From: Pseudomonas fulva
Lineage (GTDB): Bacteria; Pseudomonadota; Gammaproteobacteria; Pseudomonadales; Pseudomonadaceae
NCBI RefSeq assembly: GCF_023517795.1
Contig: NZ_CP082928.1
Span: 3,286,001-3,350,000 of the forward strand
Direction of reading: 5' to 3'
DNA: 64,000 nucleotides
The position numbers and the translations under genes are program-made. This document shows, in pieces, positions 29,355-38,251 of this stretch. How positions within the stretch are numbered: the first letter of the stretch is position 1; each line of letters begins with the position of its first letter. A model generated the notes under the pieces. That model saw only the letters and a list, made by a program, of their open reading frames with translations. It ran no database searches and was not told the origin of the DNA.

Positions 29355-29401
29355 CTAGACGCAGGGTTGCTATTACCATAAATTCCGTGGTCAAAGCTGC
29401 C

Positions 29402-31030
29402 ATGGATGTCGAGATGGAACCTAATGACTCTGGCGGAGTCGCTGCCAAGCACGGCTTCATCTTCCAGGATTGTGTCGCTGCCTATTACGTCACTCAGATG
29501 CTGCGTGACAAAAAAATCCAACGCGTACGATGTGAGGTCACTGACGATATTGATGTCGTCTGCGATGACTTTGTTGAATTCGTGCAGGTGAAGACAACTA
29601 CGAAGACCCACTGGGCGAGAAACGACCTTTTAGTCCTCAGCAAAGGCGCCGACAAAAGGAAGATTCCGGGCAGCTCGATCATACATAAGTCAATGCAGAG
29701 CGAACCCACGCTCACCGTGCCCAGAAGATTCAGGGTCGTCACAGAGCATCCGGTCAACGTCACCCTCGAGTACCTGCTCATCAACCATGGCGAGCGCACT
29801 GGAAAACCTGGGCGCGATGATCTTATCGACTACCTGAACGAGAAGACCAATAACTATGTTGCCCCCAATGGAGTGAGCGTAGCGACCTGGGTAGACGCTG
29901 CGCTGTGGGAGGTTTTCCGAACCATGCGCGAGATTGAACTGCTGGGGATCAGCAACATTCGAAGGGCCGCGTATGATCTTCACGGTGTGATATTAAGCAC
30001 CGAGGCCTCGGCAGAGGACATCTGGCGAGGCATTTTGGACACCGTCACCCGCAAAGGGGCCATGTCACGCAGAATCCACTCCGTCGACAGCAAATCCTAC
30101 CTTCGAGCGGATTTGAATAAGTGGTTCGAAGGTCTGGTCGAGGAGGATCAGAAGCAGGCAGGGCGTAAGGTCTACGTCAAACGCCAGTTACCTCATATCC
30201 TTGTTCCGTTTCGCAATCCGCTGGCCACCTCGTGCGCCAAGCGTAATGGGCGTGTCCTGCATCAACAGTACAGCCTCACGCGCTACCGCTATAAACACAT
30301 CGTCGACAACGTGTGCAAATGGCTCGATGAAGTGTTCCTTCGTCCCAGTGAACTCGCAGACATCCACAAGTTATCGGCTGTCGAGCTAGGCCAGCGATTG
30401 AGAAACACAGTGTTCGCTTCTTTGGCAGATGCTCGTTCATTCCTGGGGCGAGTGCTTCTTCATGCCGCGATACGGCAAATGCACGCGAGCCAGCCCATTC
30501 CGTGCTTGCTTTACCTCGACGGTCAGGACGAAGCAAAGATCCTTGAGAACGTCCATATCGTTCGGCGAGACCCGGAGGGCGATCAGCTATGGGTTGGCTT
30601 CAGTGAGCTTGTGACTACTTCCAATATCTCTACGCGCTTGTCTGAGATTCGCGAGGAGCTCTATGAGGAAATCACCGGATGTTTCAGTAACGCACGGGGC
30701 AAGATTCTCGATATCAAGGACGACAGCTACCTGCTGCGTCATGACATCGACGTCATCCTCGACGAGAGCAACCCATTTGATGCACACCTAGATCGATTCA
30801 GATTTTTGGTGTTCGTCGGCTACGATTCTTCGTTGCTGACCGACCCTGAAACTCTTGGATATGAAGATCATCTGGAGCAGGAAACGGCGGCTCTTTTCGA
30901 AGCGTTTGCAGGCGACCTAAAGCACAACCCGACGTTCGCAAAACTTACGATCGATGTGTTCATCTACCCCGCACCAAGCTTGGCAATTTTGACTCAGCTA
31001 GTGGACGAGCAGGTCAGGAAGGCCGTATGA
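29402..31030 (+). CDS. abpA: AbpA-like DUF4297 nuclease
   Basis: A 542-residue protein counted from the ATG at 29402; a GTG at 29387 and an ATG at 29414 are alternatives. The N-terminus is a DUF4297/Cap4-type PD-(D/E)XK domain: GVAAKHGFIFQDCVAAYYV, then Glu45, Asp48-Asp49-Ile-Asp51 and Gln62-Val-Lys64. The remaining ~400 residues are helical. Length and pairing with a ~730-residue helicase match E. coli AbpA (YfjL)/AbpB (YfjK), which restrict several phages. It overlaps the helicase gene by 4 bases. A Cap4 effector of the adjacent CBASS is an alternative, but Cap4 has a SAVED domain, which I do not see here. Confidence 0.78.
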   Translation: MDVEMEPNDSGGVAAKHGFIFQDCVAAYYVTQMLRDKKIQRVRCEVTDDIDVVCDDFVEFVQVKTTTKTHWARNDLLVLSKGADKRKIPGSSIIHKSMQSEPTLTVPRRFRVVTEHPVNVTLEYLLINHGERTGKPGRDDLIDYLNEKTNNYVAPNGVSVATWVDAALWEVFRTMREIELLGISNIRRAAYDLHGVILSTEASAEDIWRGILDTVTRKGAMSRRIHSVDSKSYLRADLNKWFEGLVEEDQKQAGRKVYVKRQLPHILVPFRNPLATSCAKRNGRVLHQQYSLTRYRYKHIVDNVCKWLDEVFLRPSELADIHKLSAVELGQRLRNTVFASLADARSFLGRVLLHAAIRQMHASQPIPCLLYLDGQDEAKILENVHIVRRDPEGDQLWVGFSELVTTSNISTRLSEIREELYEEITGCFSNARGKILDIKDDSYLLRHDIDVILDESNPFDAHLDRFRFLVFVGYDSSLLTDPETLGYEDHLEQETAALFEAFAGDLKHNPTFAKLTIDVFIYPAPSLAILTQLVDEQVRKAV

Positions 31031-33207
31031 AAGAAATTTACGATGTAGCCAAGCAGAGCTTAGATGAGGATGGGTTCTCAGCGTTCCGGTACCTATCGGC
31101 GGTCAACGCCCTCTTGTCCAACCCGGTTTCCACCTCCCTCGGCAGAGACCTGGCAATTAGGGCACTCGATGCACGTGAGAGATTCATCGACCATGCCGTC
31201 ATTTTGCGCAATATGGTCAGGAAGGCAGGCCTGTTCCCTTACTTGAAGAAAGAGTTTTCTGACCTTTCCCAAGGGGACTTAATCGCCCTGGATGTGTACC
31301 GAACCCCCTTCTCCGAAGACTACGTCTTTCACTCGATGCAGTTTCGAGTATTCGACTTACTCAAGGCTGGTCGCAACGTCGTGCTCAGCGCTCCGACCAG
31401 CATGGGTAAGAGCGCTATCGTCGACTCGCTGTTGGGACTAGGACGCCTGAAGCGTGTCGTCTTAGTGGTACCAACCGTTGCGTTAGCTGACGAGACGCGC
31501 AGGCGTCTCCAAGAGCGCTTTGGTGAGGTCTATCAGATCATCCACCACAGCTCGCAAGAGTGCCGTAGCGAGTGGGTCGTTTACGTTCTTACTCAAGAGC
31601 GGGTTAACGAGCGAGACGACATCAAGTTCATCGATCTTTTTGTTATCGACGAGTTTTACAAACTGGCCTTTCAGCAGCTCAAAAATGGCACTACTGACTT
31701 CAAGGACGAGCGAGTCATTGAGTTGAATATCGCCCTTAGTAAGCTGCTGAAGGTGTCTAAGCAGTTCTACCTCACCGGGCCCTTCATAAACAGCATTCGT
31801 GGCTTGACGGAGCTAGGACATGATCACACGTTCATCTCCGCTGATTTCAACACTGTGGCCGTCGATGTACAGACGTTCGGTGTAAGTCCTGACGACGACG
31901 TAGGCAAGCTGAAAATGTTGGCGACTATCGCCCCGCAGTGCAAGGGAGCCACGATCATCTACTGCAAGTCGCCTAGAGTCGCTGGGAAGGTTGCCCGCGA
32001 GCTTGTTCGGCTTGGATACGGCCAGCCTTTCCAGAGTGAGCATATCGATTGGGTTGCCGAGGAATTCGATCCTGAATGGGACTACACCTATGCCCTCAGG
32101 AACGGTATTGGCCTGCATTTCGGCGGTCTCCCTCGCGCTCTCCAGCAATACACCGCTGACCGATTCAATGACGGCGACCTGCGCTTTCTGCTGTGCACTT
32201 CCACCATCATTGAGGGGGTGAACACGATTGCGAAAAATGTCGTCATCTATGACAACCGAAACGGAACGCGTGCAATCGATAAGTTTACTCATGGCAATAT
32301 AAAAGGCCGTGCGGGTCGGATGGGCATCCATTTCGTAGGCAAGGTTTTTTGCCTCGAAGATGTACCGCAGGACAATCTGAATCAGGAGGTCGATGTACCA
32401 CTGGGGATTCAGGATGCAGATACACCCCTGAACCTACTCGCGAGCGCGCAGCCTGATCACCTGACTGAATATTCCCAAGGCAGGTTCGAAACCGAATTCT
32501 CCCAGGATCGGTTTTCTATCGATCTGGTCAAGAAGCACTCCTACTTCCGGATGGAGCAGTTCGAGCAGTTGTACAGCATGGTTGAGATGCTTAGTGAGGA
32601 CGAGTTTGATTCGCTCGTGTTTCACTGGTCGCCAGCAACTGGCTTTCTGAAAACCTTGACCAAGATCAGCAGCCAGCTTGTGCCCAAAGCGTTTACCGCA
32701 AATGGGCTGCAGACCAAGTATCCAGATACCATCCTGGCCAAGCTGACGAGTTATCAGAAAGCAGAGAGTTACTCGGCGTATCTGAAAGGTCAGGTTGATT
32801 ACACAAAGCAGAAGATTAGGGACGGTGAGGAACTAAACCTTTCTTCTGCGCTAAACAATGATCTGAAGCTGGTAAGCAATGCCTTCGGCTATACCATCCC
32901 CAAGGTACTCGGGCTGCTGGAAGATGTAGTCCGCTTGCACGCTCCCAAAAGGGGCGTGCGCGGTACGATTGACTACAGCCACGTCAGAATGACTTTTGAG
33001 AGCTTCCATCTCCCTGCTGGAGTGAATGCACTTGAGGAGATAGGTATCCCTATCCAGACGCTACACCGCATGTCGTCGCTGCTGGAGTTCCCAGAAGGAG
33101 CGGGGGTGGATGAGTTGGCAAACTATCTCCGGCAGAACAAGCAGGCCTGGAGGTTCATGGGGGACGTCGACCAGAGCTTCGTCAAGCGCGCGCTGGGGGA
33201 TGTGTGA
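31027..33207 (+). CDS. abpB: AbpB-like superfamily 2 helicase
   Basis: A 726-residue helicase. Walker A is SAPTSMGKSAI (about residues 121-131), motif II is VIDEFYKL (Asp208-Glu-Phe-Tyr), and motif VI is GNIKGRAGRMG, a Ski2/Hel308-like pattern also seen in the Hachiman HamB group. Residues 1-110 are helical and the ~250 C-terminal residues have no motif I recognise. Length and coupling (ATGA) to the DUF4297 protein fit AbpB of E. coli. It would unwind or translocate on phage nucleic acid while AbpA cuts; that division of labour is inferred. Confidence 0.82.
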   Translation: MKEIYDVAKQSLDEDGFSAFRYLSAVNALLSNPVSTSLGRDLAIRALDARERFIDHAVILRNMVRKAGLFPYLKKEFSDLSQGDLIALDVYRTPFSEDYVFHSMQFRVFDLLKAGRNVVLSAPTSMGKSAIVDSLLGLGRLKRVVLVVPTVALADETRRRLQERFGEVYQIIHHSSQECRSEWVVYVLTQERVNERDDIKFIDLFVIDEFYKLAFQQLKNGTTDFKDERVIELNIALSKLLKVSKQFYLTGPFINSIRGLTELGHDHTFISADFNTVAVDVQTFGVSPDDDVGKLKMLATIAPQCKGATIIYCKSPRVAGKVARELVRLGYGQPFQSEHIDWVAEEFDPEWDYTYALRNGIGLHFGGLPRALQQYTADRFNDGDLRFLLCTSTIIEGVNTIAKNVVIYDNRNGTRAIDKFTHGNIKGRAGRMGIHFVGKVFCLEDVPQDNLNQEVDVPLGIQDADTPLNLLASAQPDHLTEYSQGRFETEFSQDRFSIDLVKKHSYFRMEQFEQLYSMVEMLSEDEFDSLVFHWSPATGFLKTLTKISSQLVPKAFTANGLQTKYPDTILAKLTSYQKAESYSAYLKGQVDYTKQKIRDGEELNLSSALNNDLKLVSNAFGYTIPKVLGLLEDVVRLHAPKRGVRGTIDYSHVRMTFESFHLPAGVNALEEIGIPIQTLHRMSSLLEFPEGAGVDELANYLRQNKQAWRFMGDVDQSFVKRALGDV

Positions 33208-33608
33208 GGCGGGGCCTGAAAGTTGAAGCCAGCTTGAGGTTGTGGGCTGTATGTAGCCAAAAATTTGGTACCAGCATCAGGCTTGTTTCGTTCTGCGTGA
33301 TTTCCTCGTCAACCCAGTCTGTGATTCGCCCGGTAATGCAGCAACAGGACGAGCCAAATCAGCGTTAGTTTGTCCTCTCTGATCAACCTAAAGGCTGATA
33401 TTGGATCGATTACGGATGAGCTAAACGCAAGCGGAGCGCGCAGTCGAGCAGGATGGAAGCCCGAAGGGCCGAGACCCTGGCAGAGCCTGGAGGCTTGGTT
33501 CACGACAGCCTGAAAGGCTCGCCACTATGCTCATCAGAGGGCAAGGCGGCCCGGTGAACCTCACTGGTGCAACCCTTGTATAATCACGCCGACATTGTCG
33601 GAGTGATC
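33208..33608. other. Intergenic region before island hrpB
   Basis: 401 bases without a supported gene. At 33451-33520 there is a stretch with short hairpins (GCCC-GAA-GGGC at 33459-33469; AGCC-TGAAA-GGCT at 33507-33519). It resembles non-coding text I recall from Pseudomonas integrative elements, though I cannot verify that here. No tRNA and no T-run terminator after abpB is obvious. Confidence 0.4.
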
Positions 33609-36161
33609 ATGAGTTCGCTGCCCATCGACGCCACTTTGCCGTCGCTTATCCAAGCCCTTCACGATCGCCATGAAGTGGTACTACAAGCACCTCCTGGCGC
33701 CGGTAAAACCACCCGGGTTCCTCTCGCGCTCCTCAGCCAGCCATGGCTGGGCGATCAAACAATTCTGATGCTCGAACCCCGACGGCTTGCGGCCCGTGCT
33801 GCAGCTGAGCGCATGGCCTCAGAATTGGGTGAGAAAGTCGGTGAGACTGTTGGCTACCGAATTCGCTTGGAGAGCCGTGTTGGGCCCAAGACACGGATCG
33901 AGGTAGTCACTGAGGGAATTCTTGCCCGCAGACTGCAGGATGACCCATCGTTGGATGGCGTTGGCCTGGTTATTTTTGACGAATTCCATCTGAGAAATCT
34001 GGACGCGGATCTAGCGTTGGCGCTTACCCTCAGTGGTCGTGAACTGCTGCGTGATGAGCCTCCTCTGAAGCTGCTGCTGATGTCCGCAACACTGGAAGGT
34101 GCTCGCCTGTCGAGCGTGCTGAATGATGCGCCAGTCGTCACCAGTGAAGGACGGATGTATCCGGTCTCCACGGTCTGGGGTAGCCCCTATCAGCCGGGCG
34201 AGCGTATCGATGCGAGAGTCACAGAGACGTGCCTGGCCGCCATTGACGAACAGCCAGGAAGTGTGCTGGTGTTCCTTCCTGGGCAAGCAGAGATTCGGCG
34301 GGTGGCGGAGGCCCTCGAAGAACAGTTGAGCAGCCGCGCTGATGTGATGGTATGCCCACTCTACGGTGACCTTGACCTGAGCGCCCAGCGTGCGGCGATA
34401 GACCCGCCCCCTAAGGGCTCTCGAAAAATCGTTCTGGCCACGAATATCGCCGAGACTAGCTTGACCATCGAAGGTGTCCGGGTAGTGGTGGACACAGGTC
34501 TTGAACGCGTACCGAAGTTCGATCCTCGCAGCGGGATGACCCGACTCGACACGCAACGTATTTCCAAGGCCAGCGCCACCCAGCGCGCGGGACGTGCAGG
34601 GCGATTGGAGCCAGGTATTTGCTATCGCCTGTGGTCAGAATCTCAGCACGAGCAAATAGCCGGCTACAGCCCCCCGGAGATCCTACATGCGGATCTTGCG
34701 GCACTGGCACTGCAGCTGGCCAGGTGGGGAATGAAGCCGGAAGAGATGACCTGGCTTGACCAACCTCCAACCGCATCCTTTGCCCAAGCCAGAGACTTGC
34801 TGAAGCGTCTTGGCGCGCTTGATGATTCTGATCAGCTAACACCACACGGTTCGGCCATGAGCGAGCTCCCGGCGCATCCTCGGATCGCTCACATGCTCAT
34901 CAAAGGCAACGCGATGGGACTAGACGAGCTTGCGTGCAACATCGCGGCGCTGCTGGGAGAGAAGGACATTCTGCGTGGAGCGGGTGCCGACCTTCAGTCC
35001 AGGCTGAGTGCCTTGTCAGGCGAGCAGCATTCACGTCGAAGCGGTGGTTCCCTCCAGCGCGTGAAGCAGTCTGCTCGGCAATACCGATCGCTGCTGCGAG
35101 GAAGGGCCTCTAGTCCCGTCAGCGAGCCCGATCACCCACGGTGGGTAGGGTGCCTGCTGGCGTTCGCCTACCCTGACCGAATCGGCCTCCAGAGGCGTGC
35201 GAGTGCTTCCGAATATCGCCTCTCCAACGGTCGTGCCGCCGTGTTCTCAGAGCCCGATACTCTTAACAAGCATGAGTGGCTGGTGGTAGCTGACTTGGGT
35301 AGCCGACAGGGTCAGCGCGACGAGCGGATCTACCTGGCAAGTGATCTCGATCCAGCCTTTTTCGATGACGAGCTGGCTGACCTTGTGAGGTCTGTGGATG
35401 AGGTCGATTGGGACGAGAGGGAAGGTGTTCTGAAGGCTGAGCGGCAGCTGAAGGTTGGGCAGTTGATACTGTCCGCCGCTCCTCTGCCAAATCTTGATGA
35501 GCAGGCTCGGTCACTCGCTCTGGTAAACCTCGTGAGGCGCAAGGGCATCGAACTCCTGCCTTGGAACCCTGAGTTAAGGCAGTGGCAAGCACGGGTTAAT
35601 CTGCTGCGTGAGCTGGATATCCAGAATGGCCGAGCACAGAGTGGCCAGACACAAAATGGTCAGACACAGAGCAAGTGGCCTGACCTAAGTGATGTCAATC
35701 TCCTCAATACGCTCGAAGAATGGCTCACGCCGTACCTGGGCAAAGTCACGAGGCTCAGCCACTTCAGTCAGTTGGATCTGTCGTCGATAGTCAGGAGTCT
35801 CCTGCCTTGGCCGCTACCGCAGGAGCTGGAAGTCCAGGCACCTCAGGCGATCCAGGTGCCGTCTGGCTCGAATATCCGTATCGATTACTCGCAGCATCCT
35901 CCTATTCTCGCGGTGCGGCTGCAGGAGCTCTTTGGACTGGCTGAAACCCCACGCATCGCTCAAGGCAAGCAGCCGCTGATTCTGCATCTTCTATCGCCGG
36001 CTCGCAGGCCTGTACAGGTTACCCAGGATCTCGCAAATTTCTGGCGTAGCACCTACTTGGAAGTGAAGAAGGATCTTAAGGGTAGGTATCCCAAGCACTA
36101 CTGGCCCGAAAATCCATTAGTGGCCGAGGCTACGGCACGGGCTAAACCTCGCGGGACGTAG
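33609..36161 (+). CDS. hrpB: ATP-dependent helicase HrpB, island copy (complete)
   Basis: An 850-residue DEAH-type helicase, complete. The ATG at 33609 gives MSSLPIDATLPSLIQALHDR, the normal HrpB start. Walker A is PPGAGKTT (residues 29-36), motif II DEFH (124-127), motif VI QRAGRAGR, followed by the HA2 and HrpB C-terminal domains ending KKDLKGRYPKHYWPENP. It is clearly less GC-rich than the core remnant at 42686 and differs at many codons, so it came with the island. Just after motif II it reads DEFHLRNLD where the core family has DEFHERSLD, exactly at the insertion point. A short degenerate Gly/Gln/Asn/Ser repeat near residues 673-690 is absent from the remnant. Confidence 0.93.
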   Translation: MSSLPIDATLPSLIQALHDRHEVVLQAPPGAGKTTRVPLALLSQPWLGDQTILMLEPRRLAARAAAERMASELGEKVGETVGYRIRLESRVGPKTRIEVVTEGILARRLQDDPSLDGVGLVIFDEFHLRNLDADLALALTLSGRELLRDEPPLKLLLMSATLEGARLSSVLNDAPVVTSEGRMYPVSTVWGSPYQPGERIDARVTETCLAAIDEQPGSVLVFLPGQAEIRRVAEALEEQLSSRADVMVCPLYGDLDLSAQRAAIDPPPKGSRKIVLATNIAETSLTIEGVRVVVDTGLERVPKFDPRSGMTRLDTQRISKASATQRAGRAGRLEPGICYRLWSESQHEQIAGYSPPEILHADLAALALQLARWGMKPEEMTWLDQPPTASFAQARDLLKRLGALDDSDQLTPHGSAMSELPAHPRIAHMLIKGNAMGLDELACNIAALLGEKDILRGAGADLQSRLSALSGEQHSRRSGGSLQRVKQSARQYRSLLRGRASSPVSEPDHPRWVGCLLAFAYPDRIGLQRRASASEYRLSNGRAAVFSEPDTLNKHEWLVVADLGSRQGQRDERIYLASDLDPAFFDDELADLVRSVDEVDWDEREGVLKAERQLKVGQLILSAAPLPNLDEQARSLALVNLVRRKGIELLPWNPELRQWQARVNLLRELDIQNGRAQSGQTQNGQTQSKWPDLSDVNLLNTLEEWLTPYLGKVTRLSHFSQLDLSSIVRSLLPWPLPQELEVQAPQAIQVPSGSNIRIDYSQHPPILAVRLQELFGLAETPRIAQGKQPLILHLLSPARRPVQVTQDLANFWRSTYLEVKKDLKGRYPKHYWPENPLVAEATARAKPRGT

Positions 36162-36212
36162 CTTCTAGGTATGCGATTAGCGACAACCCAGAGTGTTGGT
36201 CGAGCACTCTCG

Positions 36213-37655
36213 CTAACTTGGAAATAGCGTGTCGGAGATGCCATCTCGGAACCTGGTTTCTAACTCTTCGGCGCCTTGATAGTCGGAATCGCGCGCCGCT
36301 CTTAGTGTGGCCAAGGCCCTATGGAATTTTTCCTTGGAGATTCGACCTTCGGTGTAGTCTGAAAGCAGGCGATCGAAATAGTCATCGAATTGCCTATGGA
36401 TTCTCAAAAGATCAGCAGCAGATACAGATGCCGTGTAATTGTTAACGCGCGCGAAGGCTATATTGATATATGTGTCTAGTGCCTTGAGAGTTTTCTGACC
36501 TGTTAACTGCAGGATCTGGTGCTTGAAAAATGTATCGCTTATGAACTGATTCTTGAAGCTGGCTTGATCCCTGAGGCGATGTCTCTCTATCATGAGTACA
36601 AATAAGTTAGTGATAAATGCGTGCCTAAACAAATGGGCAGTGGCTGGCTCACTTATATTAGCATTCTTTCGAAGTAGGCGAATTTCGTTGGTGATGCTGT
36701 CCGGGCTATAGGGCCGTCCAGTGGTCTCGGCAACGAGAAGAAAGCCATGATCTTTTCCGCCTAGACACCTGTCAATAATATCTACTCTATATAGCTCTAT
36801 GTAGTTGTATATTTCATTTAATAGCATGCGAGTGACTGGCACCGTTCTCAGGTGCGGTCTGCCTCGCTTGAGTGTTATCAATTTTAGGCTGGGGAATTTC
36901 ATTGCCATTGCTTCCAGCACGCTTTCCAGCAATATTTCCGCCAACTCACCTCTACGACACCCGAGGTTCTCAAGCATTGAGAGAATAAGCTGCGTTCGAG
37001 CAGCAATATGATCGGACTTTGGGAATTTGTTAGCTGCCTCTCGCAGGTCTTTTACAGTGTGTTGCGATATAGGTTTACGCGACTCACCTGCCTCGCCTGA
37101 ACTGAAGGTATGATGTCGCCAAACGTAGGTGTCATACCCTGCTGGGCTTTTTACCTTTTCCTGATAGGCTTTGATTATCCCATTTTTTGCGACAAATTTG
37201 TCATCATCAAAAAGAGAGCCGATAAACTCCAGAAAGTAAAGACATGCACTGCATATGTCGTGGAGAGTATCTTCATTTCTGGCGAGTTCAGAGGGGTATA
37301 ATTTATTTTTTTCGATTCTGAGTTCGTCTACGAAGTCACAGAAGAGCCCGTCATTCAGGTCGGTAAGATTAATGTCTAGGCTGAAAGTGAAATTTAGTAA
37401 TCTGCTTATTTTGTGCGCGTAGCCACCTATCGTACCGCCTCCCTTGCCTCGGCGCGAAAGTCCAGTCTTCCGGCCCATGCTTATGCGGTTTCGTAGCGAG
37501 ATCATATAGAGATTGGCAAGGTGGCATGGCTCTCCATTAGGCCAATAAAGAAATGTAAGATTGTCAGCTTCTTTTACGGCAAGACGGTTCAAAGAGTAAT
37601 GGCTGAAGAGAGTTACCTTTTTAACACGTCTTCGGACTTTAAAGTCTGAGCTCAT
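36213..37655 (-). CDS. Tyrosine recombinase, last gene of island operon
   Basis: A 480-residue site-specific recombinase. Catalytic residues visible: Arg234/235 (LGCRRGEL), Lys263 (TLKRGRPHL), His341-x-x-Arg344 (HLFRH) and Tyr396 (ALDTYI). The usual GH box reads LTGQ, with Gln387 in place of His. A helical SAM-like DNA-binding region precedes the core. It is the fourth gene of the operon and overlaps the small protein by 4 bases. Gene set and context resemble the Tn554-type TnpA/B/C arrangement and the gamma-mobile-trio (GmtY/X/Z) islands; if the latter, this would be the GmtY-like member. That naming is from memory and unverified. Confidence 0.85.
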   Translation of the reverse strand: MSSDFKVRRRVKKVTLFSHYSLNRLAVKEADNLTFLYWPNGEPCHLANLYMISLRNRISMGRKTGLSRRGKGGGTIGGYAHKISRLLNFTFSLDINLTDLNDGLFCDFVDELRIEKNKLYPSELARNEDTLHDICSACLYFLEFIGSLFDDDKFVAKNGIIKAYQEKVKSPAGYDTYVWRHHTFSSGEAGESRKPISQHTVKDLREAANKFPKSDHIAARTQLILSMLENLGCRRGELAEILLESVLEAMAMKFPSLKLITLKRGRPHLRTVPVTRMLLNEIYNYIELYRVDIIDRCLGGKDHGFLLVAETTGRPYSPDSITNEIRLLRKNANISEPATAHLFRHAFITNLFVLMIERHRLRDQASFKNQFISDTFFKHQILQLTGQKTLKALDTYINIAFARVNNYTASVSAADLLRIHRQFDDYFDRLLSDYTEGRISKEKFHRALATLRAARDSDYQGAEELETRFRDGISDTLFPS

Positions 37656-38251
37656 TTTTTTAGCCTCCCTCTCCCAATGGGGGTGACATTGGTGTCCGTT
37701 GTTGGGGAGTTGAAGGGTGGTTTGTTGATGCTGAGTGCAGCTTTCAGCGTTACGCCAGTGTCAAGGATGATTTTTTCTCGCTGTTGACCATCTTTTTCGG
37801 TTCGAATGGATTCGAGAGCGCCAATGGCTATTGAGACACACTGCAGTAGGATGAAGTTGGAATTTATCAGTGACTCGACTTCTGACTCAAGCTTTGACTT
37901 CTGCTGCTTTAGATCATTTTTAGTTGTTTTCTTTATAGGCGTGATTGTCGAGGTTGCAAGCGCTGAGAGGGCCTCGTCTCTAAGTTTTTCGAGCGTTTCA
38001 AAGCCCTGCGGTAGACAAGTTGCTGCATGCTTTTTCGCGGTATTGAGCGACATGGGAACTAGCTTAATTGATGCTCCGCTGGTGTCGACCTGAGCATTGA
38101 ACGACACCATGCCCCCTTGACTGCCAAGGGCCTTGGTAAGGTCGTCACGGGCTTTGAATTCGTCAGGATTGGAAATGATGTAATATAAGAACTCCCTGAG
38201 TGAATTGATTGCGGCCTTTCCCTCAGCCCTGTATTTCTCAGACCTATTCAT
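37652..38251 (-). CDS. Small coiled-coil protein of recombinase operon
   Basis: A 199-residue protein. The N-terminal ~90 residues are mixed and could bind DNA. Residues about 110-150 (KKTTKNDLKQQKSKLESEVE and on) form a heptad-like coiled coil, and the tail is basic and flexible. It overlaps both flanking recombinase genes by 4 and 8 bases. By position and size it corresponds to TnpC of Tn554 or to the third partner of recombinase-trio islands (GmtX-like). A likely role is assembly or orientation of the recombinase complex, inferred only from context. Confidence 0.7.
   Translation of the reverse strand: MNRSEKYRAEGKAAINSLREFLYYIISNPDEFKARDDLTKALGSQGGMVSFNAQVDTSGASIKLVPMSLNTAKKHAATCLPQGFETLEKLRDEALSALATSTITPIKKTTKNDLKQQKSKLESEVESLINSNFILLQCVSIAIGALESIRTEKDGQQREKIILDTGVTLKAALSINKPPFNSPTTDTNVTPIGRGRLKK

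Noticed and set aside
29402..31030. DUF4297 protein as the Cap4 effector of the CBASS
   Set aside because: No SAVED-like sensor domain is seen, and it is coupled by overlap to a helicase as in AbpAB.
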